Shown here: positions 1 to 6,267 of the stretch, piece after piece
How positions within the stretch are numbered: the first letter of the stretch is position 1
Layout of the letters: each line of letters opens with the position of its first letter
Assembly: GCA_002938115.1 (NCBI GenBank)
Contig: PTKD01000075.1
Coordinates: 1 to 8,555 of the forward strand
DNA: 8,555 nt
Direction of reading: 5' to 3'
DNA from: Alphaproteobacteria bacterium MarineAlpha9_Bin7
GTDB lineage: Bacteria; Pseudomonadota; Alphaproteobacteria; UBA7887
Position numbers and translations under genes: made by a program
The notes under the pieces: model-generated
The model's input: the letters and a program-made list of their open reading frames with translations, nothing else
The model's database searches: none
What the model was told of the DNA's origin: nothing

Positions 1-52
1 CCCAGATGCTATCCCTTCACAAGCCGCAGACACTGAGGCAGACGGTGCTTAA
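1..52 (+). CDS. tsaB: tRNA t6A37 modification protein TsaB, C-terminal end only
   Basis: Only the last 16 codons are present, from base 2 to the TAA at 50-52; the 5' part lies outside the window. The tail begins PDA, which resembles the common alphaproteobacterial TsaB ending (LYLRxPDA...), followed by a variable polar, acidic tail. TsaB is the inactive ASKHA-fold partner of TsaD in the complex that puts threonylcarbamoyl on A37 of ANN-decoding tRNAs. The identification rests mostly on context: tsaB is commonly followed directly by an overlapping rimI, as seen here (overlap 45-52). The tail is too short to prove the family on its own. Confidence 0.5.
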   Translation, partial: PDAIPSQAADTEADGA

Positions 53-506
53 AAAGCTATCAATCGACAGTGTACACCATGTTGAAACTGTGGTGGGAAC
101 GTATGTCGTGTGCTTTACCTCGCCTTCAAGCGATCACTCGATCAGGGAAATGCTACGGATGCCCGGTATCTTTGGTGCGATCGGCCCCGATGGCACATCG
201 GATGAAGCTGTGGGTTCGGCAATTTGCCGCCTGGTTGTTGGCGAAGCCGAAATATTTTCCGTTGGTGTTCCCCCCGAAAGACGACAGTTGGGATGGGGCG
301 GGAATTAGTGTCAGCTTTGCTGACTGAGGCAAGGATGCGTGGAGCAAACACGGCTGTGCTTGAGGTTGCAGAGTGCAACCAACCGGCGCAGTCGCTTTAT
401 CGTATGGTTTGGGTTTGTTCGGGTCGGTAGGCGGGAGGATTATTATGAATCAAAGGAGGGTAGGAGGATCGCAGCTGACATCATGCGCTGTATGTTACAT
501 GTTTGA
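45..506 (+). pseudogene. rimI: RimI-like ribosomal protein N-acetyltransferase, disrupted by two compensating frameshifts
   Basis: RimI is a GNAT enzyme that acetylates the N-terminal residue of ribosomal protein S18 using acetyl-CoA. The likely start is GTG at 45, with a GAGG at 34-37 and an 8-nt overlap with the tsaB stop. From there the frame reads well to about 290 (MPGIFG, then EAEIFSVGVPPERRQLG), then hits TAG at 306. The next family segment (GMGRELVSALL, LEVAECNQPAQSLYR) lies one frame over, from about 290 to 406. The tail (GFVRVGRREDYYE) returns to the first frame and ends at TGA 504-506. Restoring one G in the G run at 289-292 and removing one T near 408-410 gives a 153-residue protein, a normal RimI length. 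It would contain the acetyl-CoA loop (R/Q)xxGxG as RQLGMG. The break falls inside that loop, so as read the gene makes no working enzyme. Both lesions sit in short homopolymers, so sequencing error is a serious alternative to true decay. Confidence 0.82.
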
Positions 507-521
507 CTCTCGCGGAATTTT

Positions 522-773
522 TTATCGGATCAGCACGCGGATACGGTAACTTCCGGGCAAGTCAGGGATTGGGTTAAGGGAAAGTACTTTATGGCCGAGT
601 TCTTTAATGGAACGTGGCACATTTTCTAGTGGTTCGCCCTCATTCAGGACGATTGCAAGCACCGCCCCTGGTTTCATGGAGTCGACGGCGAGGCGAGCGT
701 GCACGAACGTAAGGGGACATATTTTGTCCGTTATATCCAGTTCTCGGTCGCAGTCTTTATTTTCGCATGTCAT
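522..773 (-). CDS. TusA-family sulfurtransferase / sulfur carrier protein
   Basis: This 83-residue protein is full length for the TusA/SirA family (about 75-85 residues), small cytoplasmic carriers that pass persulfide sulfur between enzymes, for example toward tRNA thiolation or molybdenum cofactor synthesis. It shows the family pattern: candidate active Cys19 in CPLTF at the start of helix 1, then RLAVDSMKPG, VLAIVLNEGEPLENVPRS and a GHKV strand near the end. The second proline of the classic CPxP motif is Thr22, giving CPLT; I recall similar forms in alphaproteobacterial members. Two more cysteines (3 and 8) precede the domain. ATG at 773 is the only possible start, because a stop lies two codons upstream; its ribosome-binding site is weak. 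It converges on rimI with 15 nt between the stops and diverges from fur. The specific pathway cannot be told from sequence. Confidence 0.85.
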   Translation of the reverse strand: MTCENKDCDRELDITDKICPLTFVHARLAVDSMKPGAVLAIVLNEGEPLENVPRSIKELGHKVLSLNPIPDLPGSYRIRVLIR

Positions 774-850
774 AAATCATGCCTATATCAAGGCTACCTT
801 CGCTGTTGAGTGCCACTACTGTACCACTTTTGCGTTTAGGGAGGCATCGG

Positions 851-879
851 TTGTTTGAGCATAAAGGGTGACGTATGCT
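851..879 (+). promoter_or_regulatory. candidate promoter for fur
   Basis: TTGTTT (851-856) and TATGCT (874-879) are separated by 17 nt, about 50 nt upstream of the fur start. The -10 matches the sigma70 consensus at four of six positions, the -35 at three of six. TAAAAT at 903-908 is an alternative -10 but has no good -35. The 774-930 gap must also hold the tusA-like gene's promoter on the minus strand, for which I see nothing convincing. Confidence 0.3.
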
Positions 880-887
880 GACGTCAG
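869..887. promoter_or_regulatory. tandem TGACGT repeat ending in a CTGACGTCAG palindrome, possible operator
   Basis: TGACGT occurs at 869-874 and again at 879-884, exactly 10 bp apart, about one helical turn. The second copy is the core of a perfect 10-bp palindrome, CTGACGTCAG (878-887). The element overlaps the candidate fur -10 and lies in the divergent region between the tusA-like gene and fur. Helical phasing plus a palindrome suits a dimeric regulator, but no regulator is assigned and a chance occurrence is possible. Confidence 0.3.
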
Positions 888-930
888 AACCTCGGTTGTT
901 ACTAAAATCGCGTTGTGAAGGTACGTTTGT

Positions 931-1377
931 ATGTCCACACGAATTGAAGAGCGATGTCGTGAAAAAGGGCTGAAAATGACAGAGCAAAGGCGGGTTATTG
1001 CTCGGGTTTTATCTGACGCGCGTGATCATCCCGATGCGGGTGCGGTTTATCAGAGGTCGGCCGCCATTGATCCGCGGATTAGCATGGCGACCGTGTACCG
1101 CACTATCAGATTATTTGAAGAGTGCAATGTCCTTGATCGACATGACTTTGGTGATGGTCGCGCGAGATACGAGGAAGCATCTAGAGAACATCACGATCAT
1201 TTAATTGATGTGGAATCTGGCAACGTTATTGAATTCCAGAACCCTGATATTGAGCGCCTGCAACGTGAGGTTGCCCGCCAATTAGGATTTAAGTTGGTGG
1301 ACCATCGCCTTGAGCTATACGGAACCCGTGTAGACGACAAAGCTAACGACTCGGGGGACGTTGAGAAAGGTGAGTAG
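931..1377 (+). CDS. fur: Fur-family metal-responsive transcriptional regulator (Fur/Mur type)
   Basis: This 148-residue DNA-binding repressor is the normal length for Fur. Residues 1-80 form the winged helix, with the recognition-helix sequence ISMATVYRTIRLFEE (50-64); the rest is the dimerization and metal-binding domain. The metal ligands align with E. coli Fur numbering without gaps: His33, Glu81, His88 and His90 for the regulatory site, and His87, Asp89, Glu108 and His125 for the second site. The structural-zinc cysteines Cys93 and Cys96 of E. coli are Asp93 and Ser96 here, typical of alphaproteobacterial Fur/Mur. The histidine cluster HHDH differs from the HHH heme motif of Irr, which argues against Irr. 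AAGG at 918-921 sits 9 nt before the ATG. In Alphaproteobacteria this clade may sense Mn(II) (Mur) rather than Fe(II) (Fur); sequence alone does not decide. The protein ends in an acidic, lysine-containing tail. Confidence 0.92.
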   Translation: MSTRIEERCREKGLKMTEQRRVIARVLSDARDHPDAGAVYQRSAAIDPRISMATVYRTIRLFEECNVLDRHDFGDGRARYEEASREHHDHLIDVESGNVIEFQNPDIERLQREVARQLGFKLVDHRLELYGTRVDDKANDSGDVEKGE

Positions 1378-1471
1378 GCGTCATAAGTCCCGTATATAGT
1401 GAGGGCCTACTAGGCGAAGAGTGTGAGTAATTTGCTTTTTGTCCGCATATAGCGAGCGAGTGCACCGGATT

Positions 1472-2293
1472 ATGGCTACAGCCGAACAAGTTGATGATTT
1501 AAGTTACGGCATCAGGTCAGGAGACCTTGAGGTCAGACTTGCTTCTTCGCCGGATGAGGTCGATGCATCTCAGGCTCTTCGATACCAAGTATTTTACAAC
1601 GAAATGAATGCTATCCCGAGTCGTGAAATGGCTGCCCGCCAGCGTGACTTTGATAATTTCGACTCAGCCTGTGAGCACCTAATGGTACTCGATAATTGTC
1701 GGGCAGGTTTATATGATTCCGTGGTGGGCACCTATCGGTTGAGCCGGAGAGAAAATGCTGCCCGCGCTGGTGGTTTTTATACGGCCGGGGAATACGATAT
1801 CACCCAAATTACCGAGCAAAGAGGCGAAATTCTCGAGCTCGGGCGATCTTGCGTTGCGGCGGACTACCGTACTGGTCACACCATGGCCCTTTTGTGGCGT
1901 GGCATTGCGGCCTACGTATATGGCCACGATATTTCCTGGTTGTTTGGGTGTGCGAGTCTTGCAGGAACGAATCCGGAAAAGTTGGCGCTACCACTTTCAT
2001 ACTTGCATCATTTTCACCTGGCTCCAGACGGTTTACGACCGCGTGCGTTAGAACACCTTCATACTCCGATGGACCGCATCCCAAAGGCACATATCGAAAA
2101 ACGGCTGGCCCGCGAGCTGTTGCCACCCCTAATTAAGGGTTACCTAAGAGTTGGTTGTTTTGTGGGTTACGGAGCTGTTGTAGATGAGCAGTTTCAGACC
2201 ACAGATGTGTGCGTTGTGGTAAAAACAGAGCGCGTTACCGGGAAATATCGGCAACATTATGAAGGCAACCGGCGCCCGGTTAACACCGCTTGA
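1472..2293 (+). CDS. olsB: GNAT-fold acyltransferase, OlsB-like (candidate L-ornithine N-acyltransferase)
   Basis: This belongs to the 'hemolysin-like' GNAT family (COG3176, Acetyltransf_5) that includes OlsB, which transfers a 3-hydroxyacyl group from acyl carrier protein to the alpha-amino group of ornithine to form lyso-ornithine lipid. Counting from ATG 1472 the protein has 273 residues, close to known OlsB (about 290). Family signatures are LEVRLASSPDEVDASQALRYQVFYNEM (residues 19-45, described in parts: LEVRLA, then ALRYQVFYNEM), DFDNFDSACEHLMVLD (59-74), VGTYRL (85-90), ELGRSCV (122-128) and FGCASLAGT (158-166). The start is uncertain: TTG 1439 and GTG 1460 are in frame, a stop lies at 1424, and none has a clear ribosome-binding site; ATG is preferred and conserved sequence begins well after it. 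It overlaps the next acyltransferase gene, matching the olsB-olsA order of Sinorhizobium. The family is certain; ornithine as the substrate is inference from that pairing. Confidence 0.7.
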   Translation: MATAEQVDDLSYGIRSGDLEVRLASSPDEVDASQALRYQVFYNEMNAIPSREMAARQRDFDNFDSACEHLMVLDNCRAGLYDSVVGTYRLSRRENAARAGGFYTAGEYDITQITEQRGEILELGRSCVAADYRTGHTMALLWRGIAAYVYGHDISWLFGCASLAGTNPEKLALPLSYLHHFHLAPDGLRPRALEHLHTPMDRIPKAHIEKRLARELLPPLIKGYLRVGCFVGYGAVVDEQFQTTDVCVVVKTERVTGKYRQHYEGNRRPVNTA

Positions 2294-3104
2294 GCGCCCT
2301 GACATTATGAGCGGATTGGCGCACGCCGTTGCTTCAGTTCGCGCCGCGGCGTTTCTGGTTTGGACTTTGTTTTGGCTACCTATCCAGGCAATTTCGCTTA
2401 AATTCGACACGCGGCTGAGCTGGTTGGTTCCACAAATATATCATCGAGGAAACTGCCTTATTCTAGGCTTGCGCGTGCTTTGTCACGGCTGTCCCAGCAG
2501 CGATAGACCTGTACTGTTTGTGTCTAATCATACTTCTTACCTAGACATTGTGGTTTTAGCTGCACAACTAAAGGCTACGTTCGTTGCCAAACAAGAGGTG
2601 GCTGAATGGCCTGGACTTGGACTTTTAGCGCGGCTCAATCGCACGGTCTTCGTTCAGCGTAGCGCGCGCCGGAGCCCGGAGTATCGCGACGAAATGCATC
2701 GTCGTCTTGCTGCCGGCCATAGTCTCATTCTATTTCCTGAAGGTACCAGTAACGACGGAAATCGAGTGCTTAATTTTAACAGCACTTTTTTTAGTGTTGC
2801 TGAGAATAGAGTTCTGACTGATCCAACTACGGTGCAGCCAGTAGCGATCGCATATACGAGACTTAACGGTCTGCCCGTGGGCAGAAGTCGCCGTCCGCTT
2901 TTTGCTTGGTACGGTGACATGAACCTTGTAGGACATTTATGGTCGGTACTAGGCCAAAGTACAGTAACTGTCGAGATTGCCTTTTTGCCACCGGTAACTG
3001 TCGAAACATGCGGATCGCGCAAAGAGATGGCAAAGCACTGTCAGTTGGTGGTGGCGACGTGTGTTTCTGACATGCTAAGCGGACGGCCAATTCGGTCAAT
3101 ATAG
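2259..3104 (+). CDS. olsA: PlsC/OlsA-like lysophospholipid (lyso-ornithine lipid) O-acyltransferase
   Basis: This is a membrane-associated acyltransferase of the PlsC family (LPLAT superfamily), which acylates a hydroxyl on a lysolipid. In the olsBA context the acceptor would be lyso-ornithine lipid; the alternative is lysophosphatidic acid. An N-terminal hydrophobic segment (about residues 29-46, AAAFLVWTLFWLPIQAI) should anchor it in the inner membrane. The catalytic motif HxxxxD is NHTSYLD (His91, Asp96), and the acceptor-binding block is FPEGTSNDG (159-167). At 281 residues it matches OlsA (about 290). Starting at ATG 2259 it overlaps the upstream stop by 35 nt; ATG 2307 is an alternative start that would leave a 13-nt gap, and neither has a strong ribosome-binding site. 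Overlap suggests translational coupling with olsB. A new promoter follows the stop, so this gene probably ends the fur-side transcription group; I see no clear hairpin terminator. Confidence 0.75.
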   Translation: MKATGARLTPLERPDIMSGLAHAVASVRAAAFLVWTLFWLPIQAISLKFDTRLSWLVPQIYHRGNCLILGLRVLCHGCPSSDRPVLFVSNHTSYLDIVVLAAQLKATFVAKQEVAEWPGLGLLARLNRTVFVQRSARRSPEYRDEMHRRLAAGHSLILFPEGTSNDGNRVLNFNSTFFSVAENRVLTDPTTVQPVAIAYTRLNGLPVGRSRRPLFAWYGDMNLVGHLWSVLGQSTVTVEIAFLPPVTVETCGSRKEMAKHCQLVVATCVSDMLSGRPIRSI

Positions 3105-3112
3105 GCCTCCGC

Positions 3113-3140
3113 TTGACAGGGTATGGTCCGGTGCTAGAGT
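3113..3140 (+). promoter_or_regulatory. sigma70-type promoter of the miaB-phoH-ybeY-corC-lnt operon
   Basis: A perfect -35 TTGACA (3113-3118) is followed after 16 nt by TAGAGT (3135-3140), a four-of-six match to the -10 consensus. It lies in the only gap (3105-3257) between olsA and the closely packed miaB run. Transcription would start near 3147 and leave a leader of about 110 nt before the miaB GTG. Confidence 0.65.
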
Positions 3141-3149
3141 TAGAGCACC
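3130..3149. repeat. inverted repeat GGTGCT-N8-AGCACC over the -10 element, possible operator
   Basis: Perfect 6-bp arms (3130-3135 and 3144-3149) flank an 8-bp AT-rich centre that contains most of the candidate -10 and the expected transcription start. That position suits repressor binding. A hairpin in the RNA is unlikely because the upstream arm would not be transcribed. Confidence 0.4.
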
Positions 3150-3257
3150 AAAATCCTTTGTTTTGAGTTGGTTGTGGCCCCTGTGCGCTCAAAGTTGCGG
3201 AAGTATTTGGGGTTATCAAAGTAAAACAGAATGTGGTGAGGGCATACAAAGGCCATC

Positions 3258-4709
3258 GTGATCGAGCCTGAGGCGCAGAAAGTGTCCGTGAAGCGTAAAA
3301 CGCAAGCCGGGCCGCGACCAAGACCTAAGTCGCTTTTTATAAAAACATTTGGGTGCCAGATGAATGTCTACGACTCTGACCGGATGTCAGAGTTATTGGC
3401 GCCGCTTGGCTACGAGCAGACGGCAAGTCCGGAAAAGGCTGACGTTGTGATCCTCAACACTTGCCATATCCGTGAAAAGGCAAGTGAAAAGCTGTTCTCT
3501 GAGTTGGGGCGATTGCGGAAGTTCAAAAAGCGCCAGGAGGAAGCGGGTGCCCGTATGATCATAACTGTCGCCGGCTGCGTAGCACAGGCCGCAGGGGAAG
3601 AGATCGTTCGCCGGATTCCACAAGTCGACATTGTCGTTGGCCCGCAGACTTATCACCGCTTGCCTGAGTTGATTACTAGGGCGGAGCGCGCGGGGAACGG
3701 ACAAATTCTTTGCACAGAATTCCCGATTGAACCCAAGTTTGATCATTTGCCGGTAGCTCGGAGCGTTCGAGGTGTTAGCGCTTTCCTGTCGGTCCAAGAA
3801 GGTTGCGATAAATTCTGTACCTTCTGTGTTGTTCCCTATACTCGTGGAGCTGAATACTCTCGCCCAGTGGCCGAATTAATCGCTGAGGCCAAGATGCTAG
3901 TAGAGGGCGGCGTTCGAGAAATCACGTTGTTGGGGCAAAACGTTAACGCCTATCATGGGGTAGGTGATCACAAAAAAAATTCATCCCTGAGTGGGCTAAT
4001 TGAACGTCTCGCAGATGTCAAAGGACTAGCGCGTATCCGCTATACCACCTCGCATCCCTGTGACATGGACTTATCCCTGATTGAAGCTCACGGAAAGGTG
4101 CCGGCTTTAATGCCTTCGCTGCATCTGCCTGTGCAGTCTGGTTCCGACCGCATATTAACTGAGATGAACCGCGGTTATAGCATCGATGATTATCTCCGCT
4201 TAGTCGATCGTCTTCGGAGTTCTCGTCCCGACATCGCATTCTCGTCAGACTTCATTGTCGGGTTTCCGGGTGAAACGGATGCAGAGTTTGAAGCAACCCT
4301 GGCTCTCGCAGGACGAGTTGGTTTCGCACAGGCGTATTCGTTCAAATACAGTGCCCGTCCCGGAACGCCGGCAGCATCCATGGGGAACCATGTGGATGAA
4401 GCGATTAAGACCAGGCGATTGATGGAGCTTCAATCTTTACTCGCGAACCAGCAAAAAAAGTTCAATGACTCAATGATCGGGCGGTGGTTGGAAGTGTTAG
4501 TAGAAAAGCCCGGGCGTTATCCGGGGCAATTGGTTGGTCGTAGCCCCTATCTCCAAGCCGTTCACGTAAAACCGGGAAATGGCTCTGTGTCGCCTGACAT
4601 CGGTGATCTTATCACGGTGAAGGTCAGAGATAGCTATGCCAACAGCCTTGGAGGGTTGGCAGACAGTAATTTGTGTGCCGATACTCTGACAAGGGAGCAT
4701 GTTTTTTGA
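3258..4709 (+). CDS. miaB: tRNA-2-methylthio-N6-dimethylallyladenosine synthase MiaB
   Basis: MiaB is a radical-SAM methylthiotransferase that converts i6A37 to ms2i6A37 in tRNAs reading UNN codons. This 483-residue protein has all three parts. The N-terminal MTTase domain has cluster cysteines Cys33 (FGCQMN), Cys69 (NTCHIRE) and Cys107 (AGCVAQ). The radical-SAM domain has CxxxCxxC at Cys183, Cys187 and Cys190 (GCDKFCTFCVVPYTRG). A C-terminal TRAM domain covers about residues 400-465. FIKTFGCQMN with MNVYDSDRM is diagnostic for MiaB over RimO and MtaB. The start is GTG 3258 with AAGG at 3249-3252, 5 nt away; GTG 3282 and 3288 are in-frame alternatives. The extra 25 or so residues before the domain are Lys/Arg/Pro-rich. 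It is the first gene of the operon behind the 3113 promoter, and its TGA overlaps the phoH ATG by one base. Confidence 0.96.
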   Translation: MIEPEAQKVSVKRKTQAGPRPRPKSLFIKTFGCQMNVYDSDRMSELLAPLGYEQTASPEKADVVILNTCHIREKASEKLFSELGRLRKFKKRQEEAGARMIITVAGCVAQAAGEEIVRRIPQVDIVVGPQTYHRLPELITRAERAGNGQILCTEFPIEPKFDHLPVARSVRGVSAFLSVQEGCDKFCTFCVVPYTRGAEYSRPVAELIAEAKMLVEGGVREITLLGQNVNAYHGVGDHKKNSSLSGLIERLADVKGLARIRYTTSHPCDMDLSLIEAHGKVPALMPSLHLPVQSGSDRILTEMNRGYSIDDYLRLVDRLRSSRPDIAFSSDFIVGFPGETDAEFEATLALAGRVGFAQAYSFKYSARPGTPAASMGNHVDEAIKTRRLMELQSLLANQQKKFNDSMIGRWLEVLVEKPGRYPGQLVGRSPYLQAVHVKPGNGSVSPDIGDLITVKVRDSYANSLGGLADSNLCADTLTREHVF

Positions 4710-5746
4710 TGTCGTCTTCTGCATTTTCAACTGCAAGTGAGGGTGAAGCCTCTCTCTACCTGACATTTGACGACAACAGTTTGCTGCCTGCCCTATTTGG
4801 CCAACATGATCAGCATCTTGCCCGTATAGAACAGGCTTTAGGTGTTTGGGTTACAAGTAGAGGCAATCATGTGGCACTGTCTGGTTCGGCGGATGCAACC
4901 AATTCCGCCAAAAAAGTTTTTCTTGAGTTGTACGACATGCTCAAGCGTGAATTGGCCGTCGACATTGCTGAGGTGGAGGCAGTTCTTAGGACTGCCGCTA
5001 ATGAAGTTTCGGATCAGGCAGAGACCTCCAAAAACGAGTCCCTGATCCGAACACCGAGGCGCACGATTTTACCTCGGTCGCCTAATCAGACAAGATATGT
5101 ACGTGCACTAATGGATGCAGAGCTTGTGTTTGGCATCGGCCCGGCGGGAACAGGGAAGACATATTTAGCTGTGGCGGTAGCTTTATCATTAATGGCGCGA
5201 GGCCATGTTGAGCGATTAGTATTGTCGAGGCCCGCGGTCGAAGCGGGAGAAAGGCTTGGATTCTTGCCCGGCGATCTCCGGGATAAGGTTGACCCTTATC
5301 TCCGGCCACTTTATGACGCGCTTTACGACATGATGCCTGCGGATAAGGTTAACAATTATTTGCGGGGAGGCGACATTGAGGTTGCGCCCCTAGCATTTAT
5401 GCGTGGCCGGACGCTATCAAATGCTTTTGTAATTTTAGACGAGGCACAAAATACAACGCCAGTCCAGATGAAGATGTTCTTGACTCGACTCGGTGAGAAC
5501 TCACGTATGGCGGTGACTGGCGATTTATCGCAGATTGATTTGCCGAGCGGCATGCAAAGTGGTTTGGCACATGGGTTGTCAATAGTTGGCGAATTGGAAG
5601 GCAGTAAAGTTGTCAAGTTTGCCAATTCCGACGTTGTTCGGCACCCTTTGGTAACCAAAATTGTCAAGGCTTACGATGTACACGAACGAAGCCATGCAGC
5701 CCACCATAGTTCTCGTGATCCTGCTGGTAAGTCCCAGAACAACTGA
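4709..5746 (+). CDS. phoH: PhoH-like P-loop ATPase (PhoL type)
   Basis: This cytoplasmic ATPase of the PhoH family is usually found beside ybeY and is thought to act in RNA or ribosome metabolism; its precise reaction is unsettled. Counting from ATG 4709 it has 345 residues, normal for alphaproteobacterial members. Residues 15-95 form the small N-terminal KH-like region (LTFDDNSLLPALFGQHDQHL at its start). The ATPase core has Walker A GPAGTGKT (144-151), LSRPAVEAGERLGFLPGDL (172-190), Walker B VILDEAQN (241-248) and the downstream GDLSQIDLP (271-279). I prefer ATG 4709 over the in-frame ATG 4673 inside miaB because it gives a TGATG stop-start overlap and has GGAG at 4694-4697 upstream. The C-terminus is a short histidine-containing polar tail (AHAAHHSS-like). 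Translation is probably coupled to miaB. Confidence 0.95.
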   Translation: MSSSAFSTASEGEASLYLTFDDNSLLPALFGQHDQHLARIEQALGVWVTSRGNHVALSGSADATNSAKKVFLELYDMLKRELAVDIAEVEAVLRTAANEVSDQAETSKNESLIRTPRRTILPRSPNQTRYVRALMDAELVFGIGPAGTGKTYLAVAVALSLMARGHVERLVLSRPAVEAGERLGFLPGDLRDKVDPYLRPLYDALYDMMPADKVNNYLRGGDIEVAPLAFMRGRTLSNAFVILDEAQNTTPVQMKMFLTRLGENSRMAVTGDLSQIDLPSGMQSGLAHGLSIVGELEGSKVVKFANSDVVRHPLVTKIVKAYDVHERSHAAHHSSRDPAGKSQNN

Positions 5747-6267
5747 TGCCTGCCCAGAGCTGTGCATTGGTATTGCTACGTATTGATGAGCGCCGTTGGT
5801 CCGAACTTCCTTTTGATGTTCAGGATTTAAGTGAACGTGCTGTCGAGGCCTCTTTCGCGTCGGTGGGACAAAGGACATACGGGGAGGTGAGCGTGCTTCT
5901 GACAAACGATCCGGCTATGGGCATGTTAAATTCACGGTATCGTCGCCGAGAAGGACCGACTAACGTGCTGTCATTTCCCGCCCGTATGCAGCCGGCACAC
6001 GGTGCGGAGGAGCACGGGCCAGTGATGTGGGGTGACATCGCAATGTCATTCGATCGGGTCGACCATGAGGCAAAAGTCGGAATTAAGTCAATCAGATCCC
6101 ATATGGCCCATCTACTCGTCCATGGCACTCTACATCTGCTCGGATTTGACCATAAGGAGTCTCCGGAGGCCGCGGCCATGGAAAGACTTGAGGTATCATC
6201 CTTAGCTCGGCTGGGTATCGGTGACCCATTTTCCGATAATGCTGGTGTAGAGTTTACTAGGTTATGA
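5746..6267 (+). CDS. ybeY: Endoribonuclease / rRNA maturation factor YbeY
   Basis: YbeY is a zinc-dependent single-strand endoribonuclease needed for 16S rRNA 3'-end maturation and 70S ribosome quality control. The 173-residue protein carries the signature metal site HGTLHLLGFDH with His126, His130 and His136, and the upstream conserved block NSRYRRREGPTNVLSFP (62-78). The GDIAMS segment (97-102) is also typical. The ATG overlaps the phoH stop in TGATG, so reinitiation or coupled translation is likely; no clear independent ribosome-binding site is seen. The end overlaps corC by 4 nt. All family key residues are intact and the length is usual for Alphaproteobacteria. Confidence 0.96.
   Translation: MPAQSCALVLLRIDERRWSELPFDVQDLSERAVEASFASVGQRTYGEVSVLLTNDPAMGMLNSRYRRREGPTNVLSFPARMQPAHGAEEHGPVMWGDIAMSFDRVDHEAKVGIKSIRSHMAHLLVHGTLHLLGFDHKESPEAAAMERLEVSSLARLGIGDPFSDNAGVEFTRL

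Noticed and set aside
280..415. Programmed ribosomal frameshifting in rimI
   Set aside because: Two separate opposite shifts would be needed, no slippery heptamer or downstream structure is apparent, and RimI families are not known to use recoding. Error or pseudogene is simpler.
507..521. Terminator between the convergent rimI and tusA-like genes
   Set aside because: Only 15 nt separate the stops, and no hairpin with a T run can be drawn there.
1405..1415. Short inverted repeat GCCTA-C-TAGGC after fur
   Set aside because: A 1-nt loop cannot form an RNA hairpin and no T tract follows, so it is not a terminator. As an operator it has no supporting promoter; the nearby TATATA at 1393-1398 has only a weak -35.
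3162..3193. TTTGAG...CTCAAA pairing in the miaB leader, considered as a riboswitch or attenuator
   Set aside because: The 6-bp AT-rich arms with a 20-nt loop are too weak, and no known riboswitch core is recognisable in the leader.
2863..3321. Minus-strand open frame crossing the olsA/miaB gap
   Set aside because: It runs over the end of olsA, the promoter and the start of miaB, and shows no domain or start signal.
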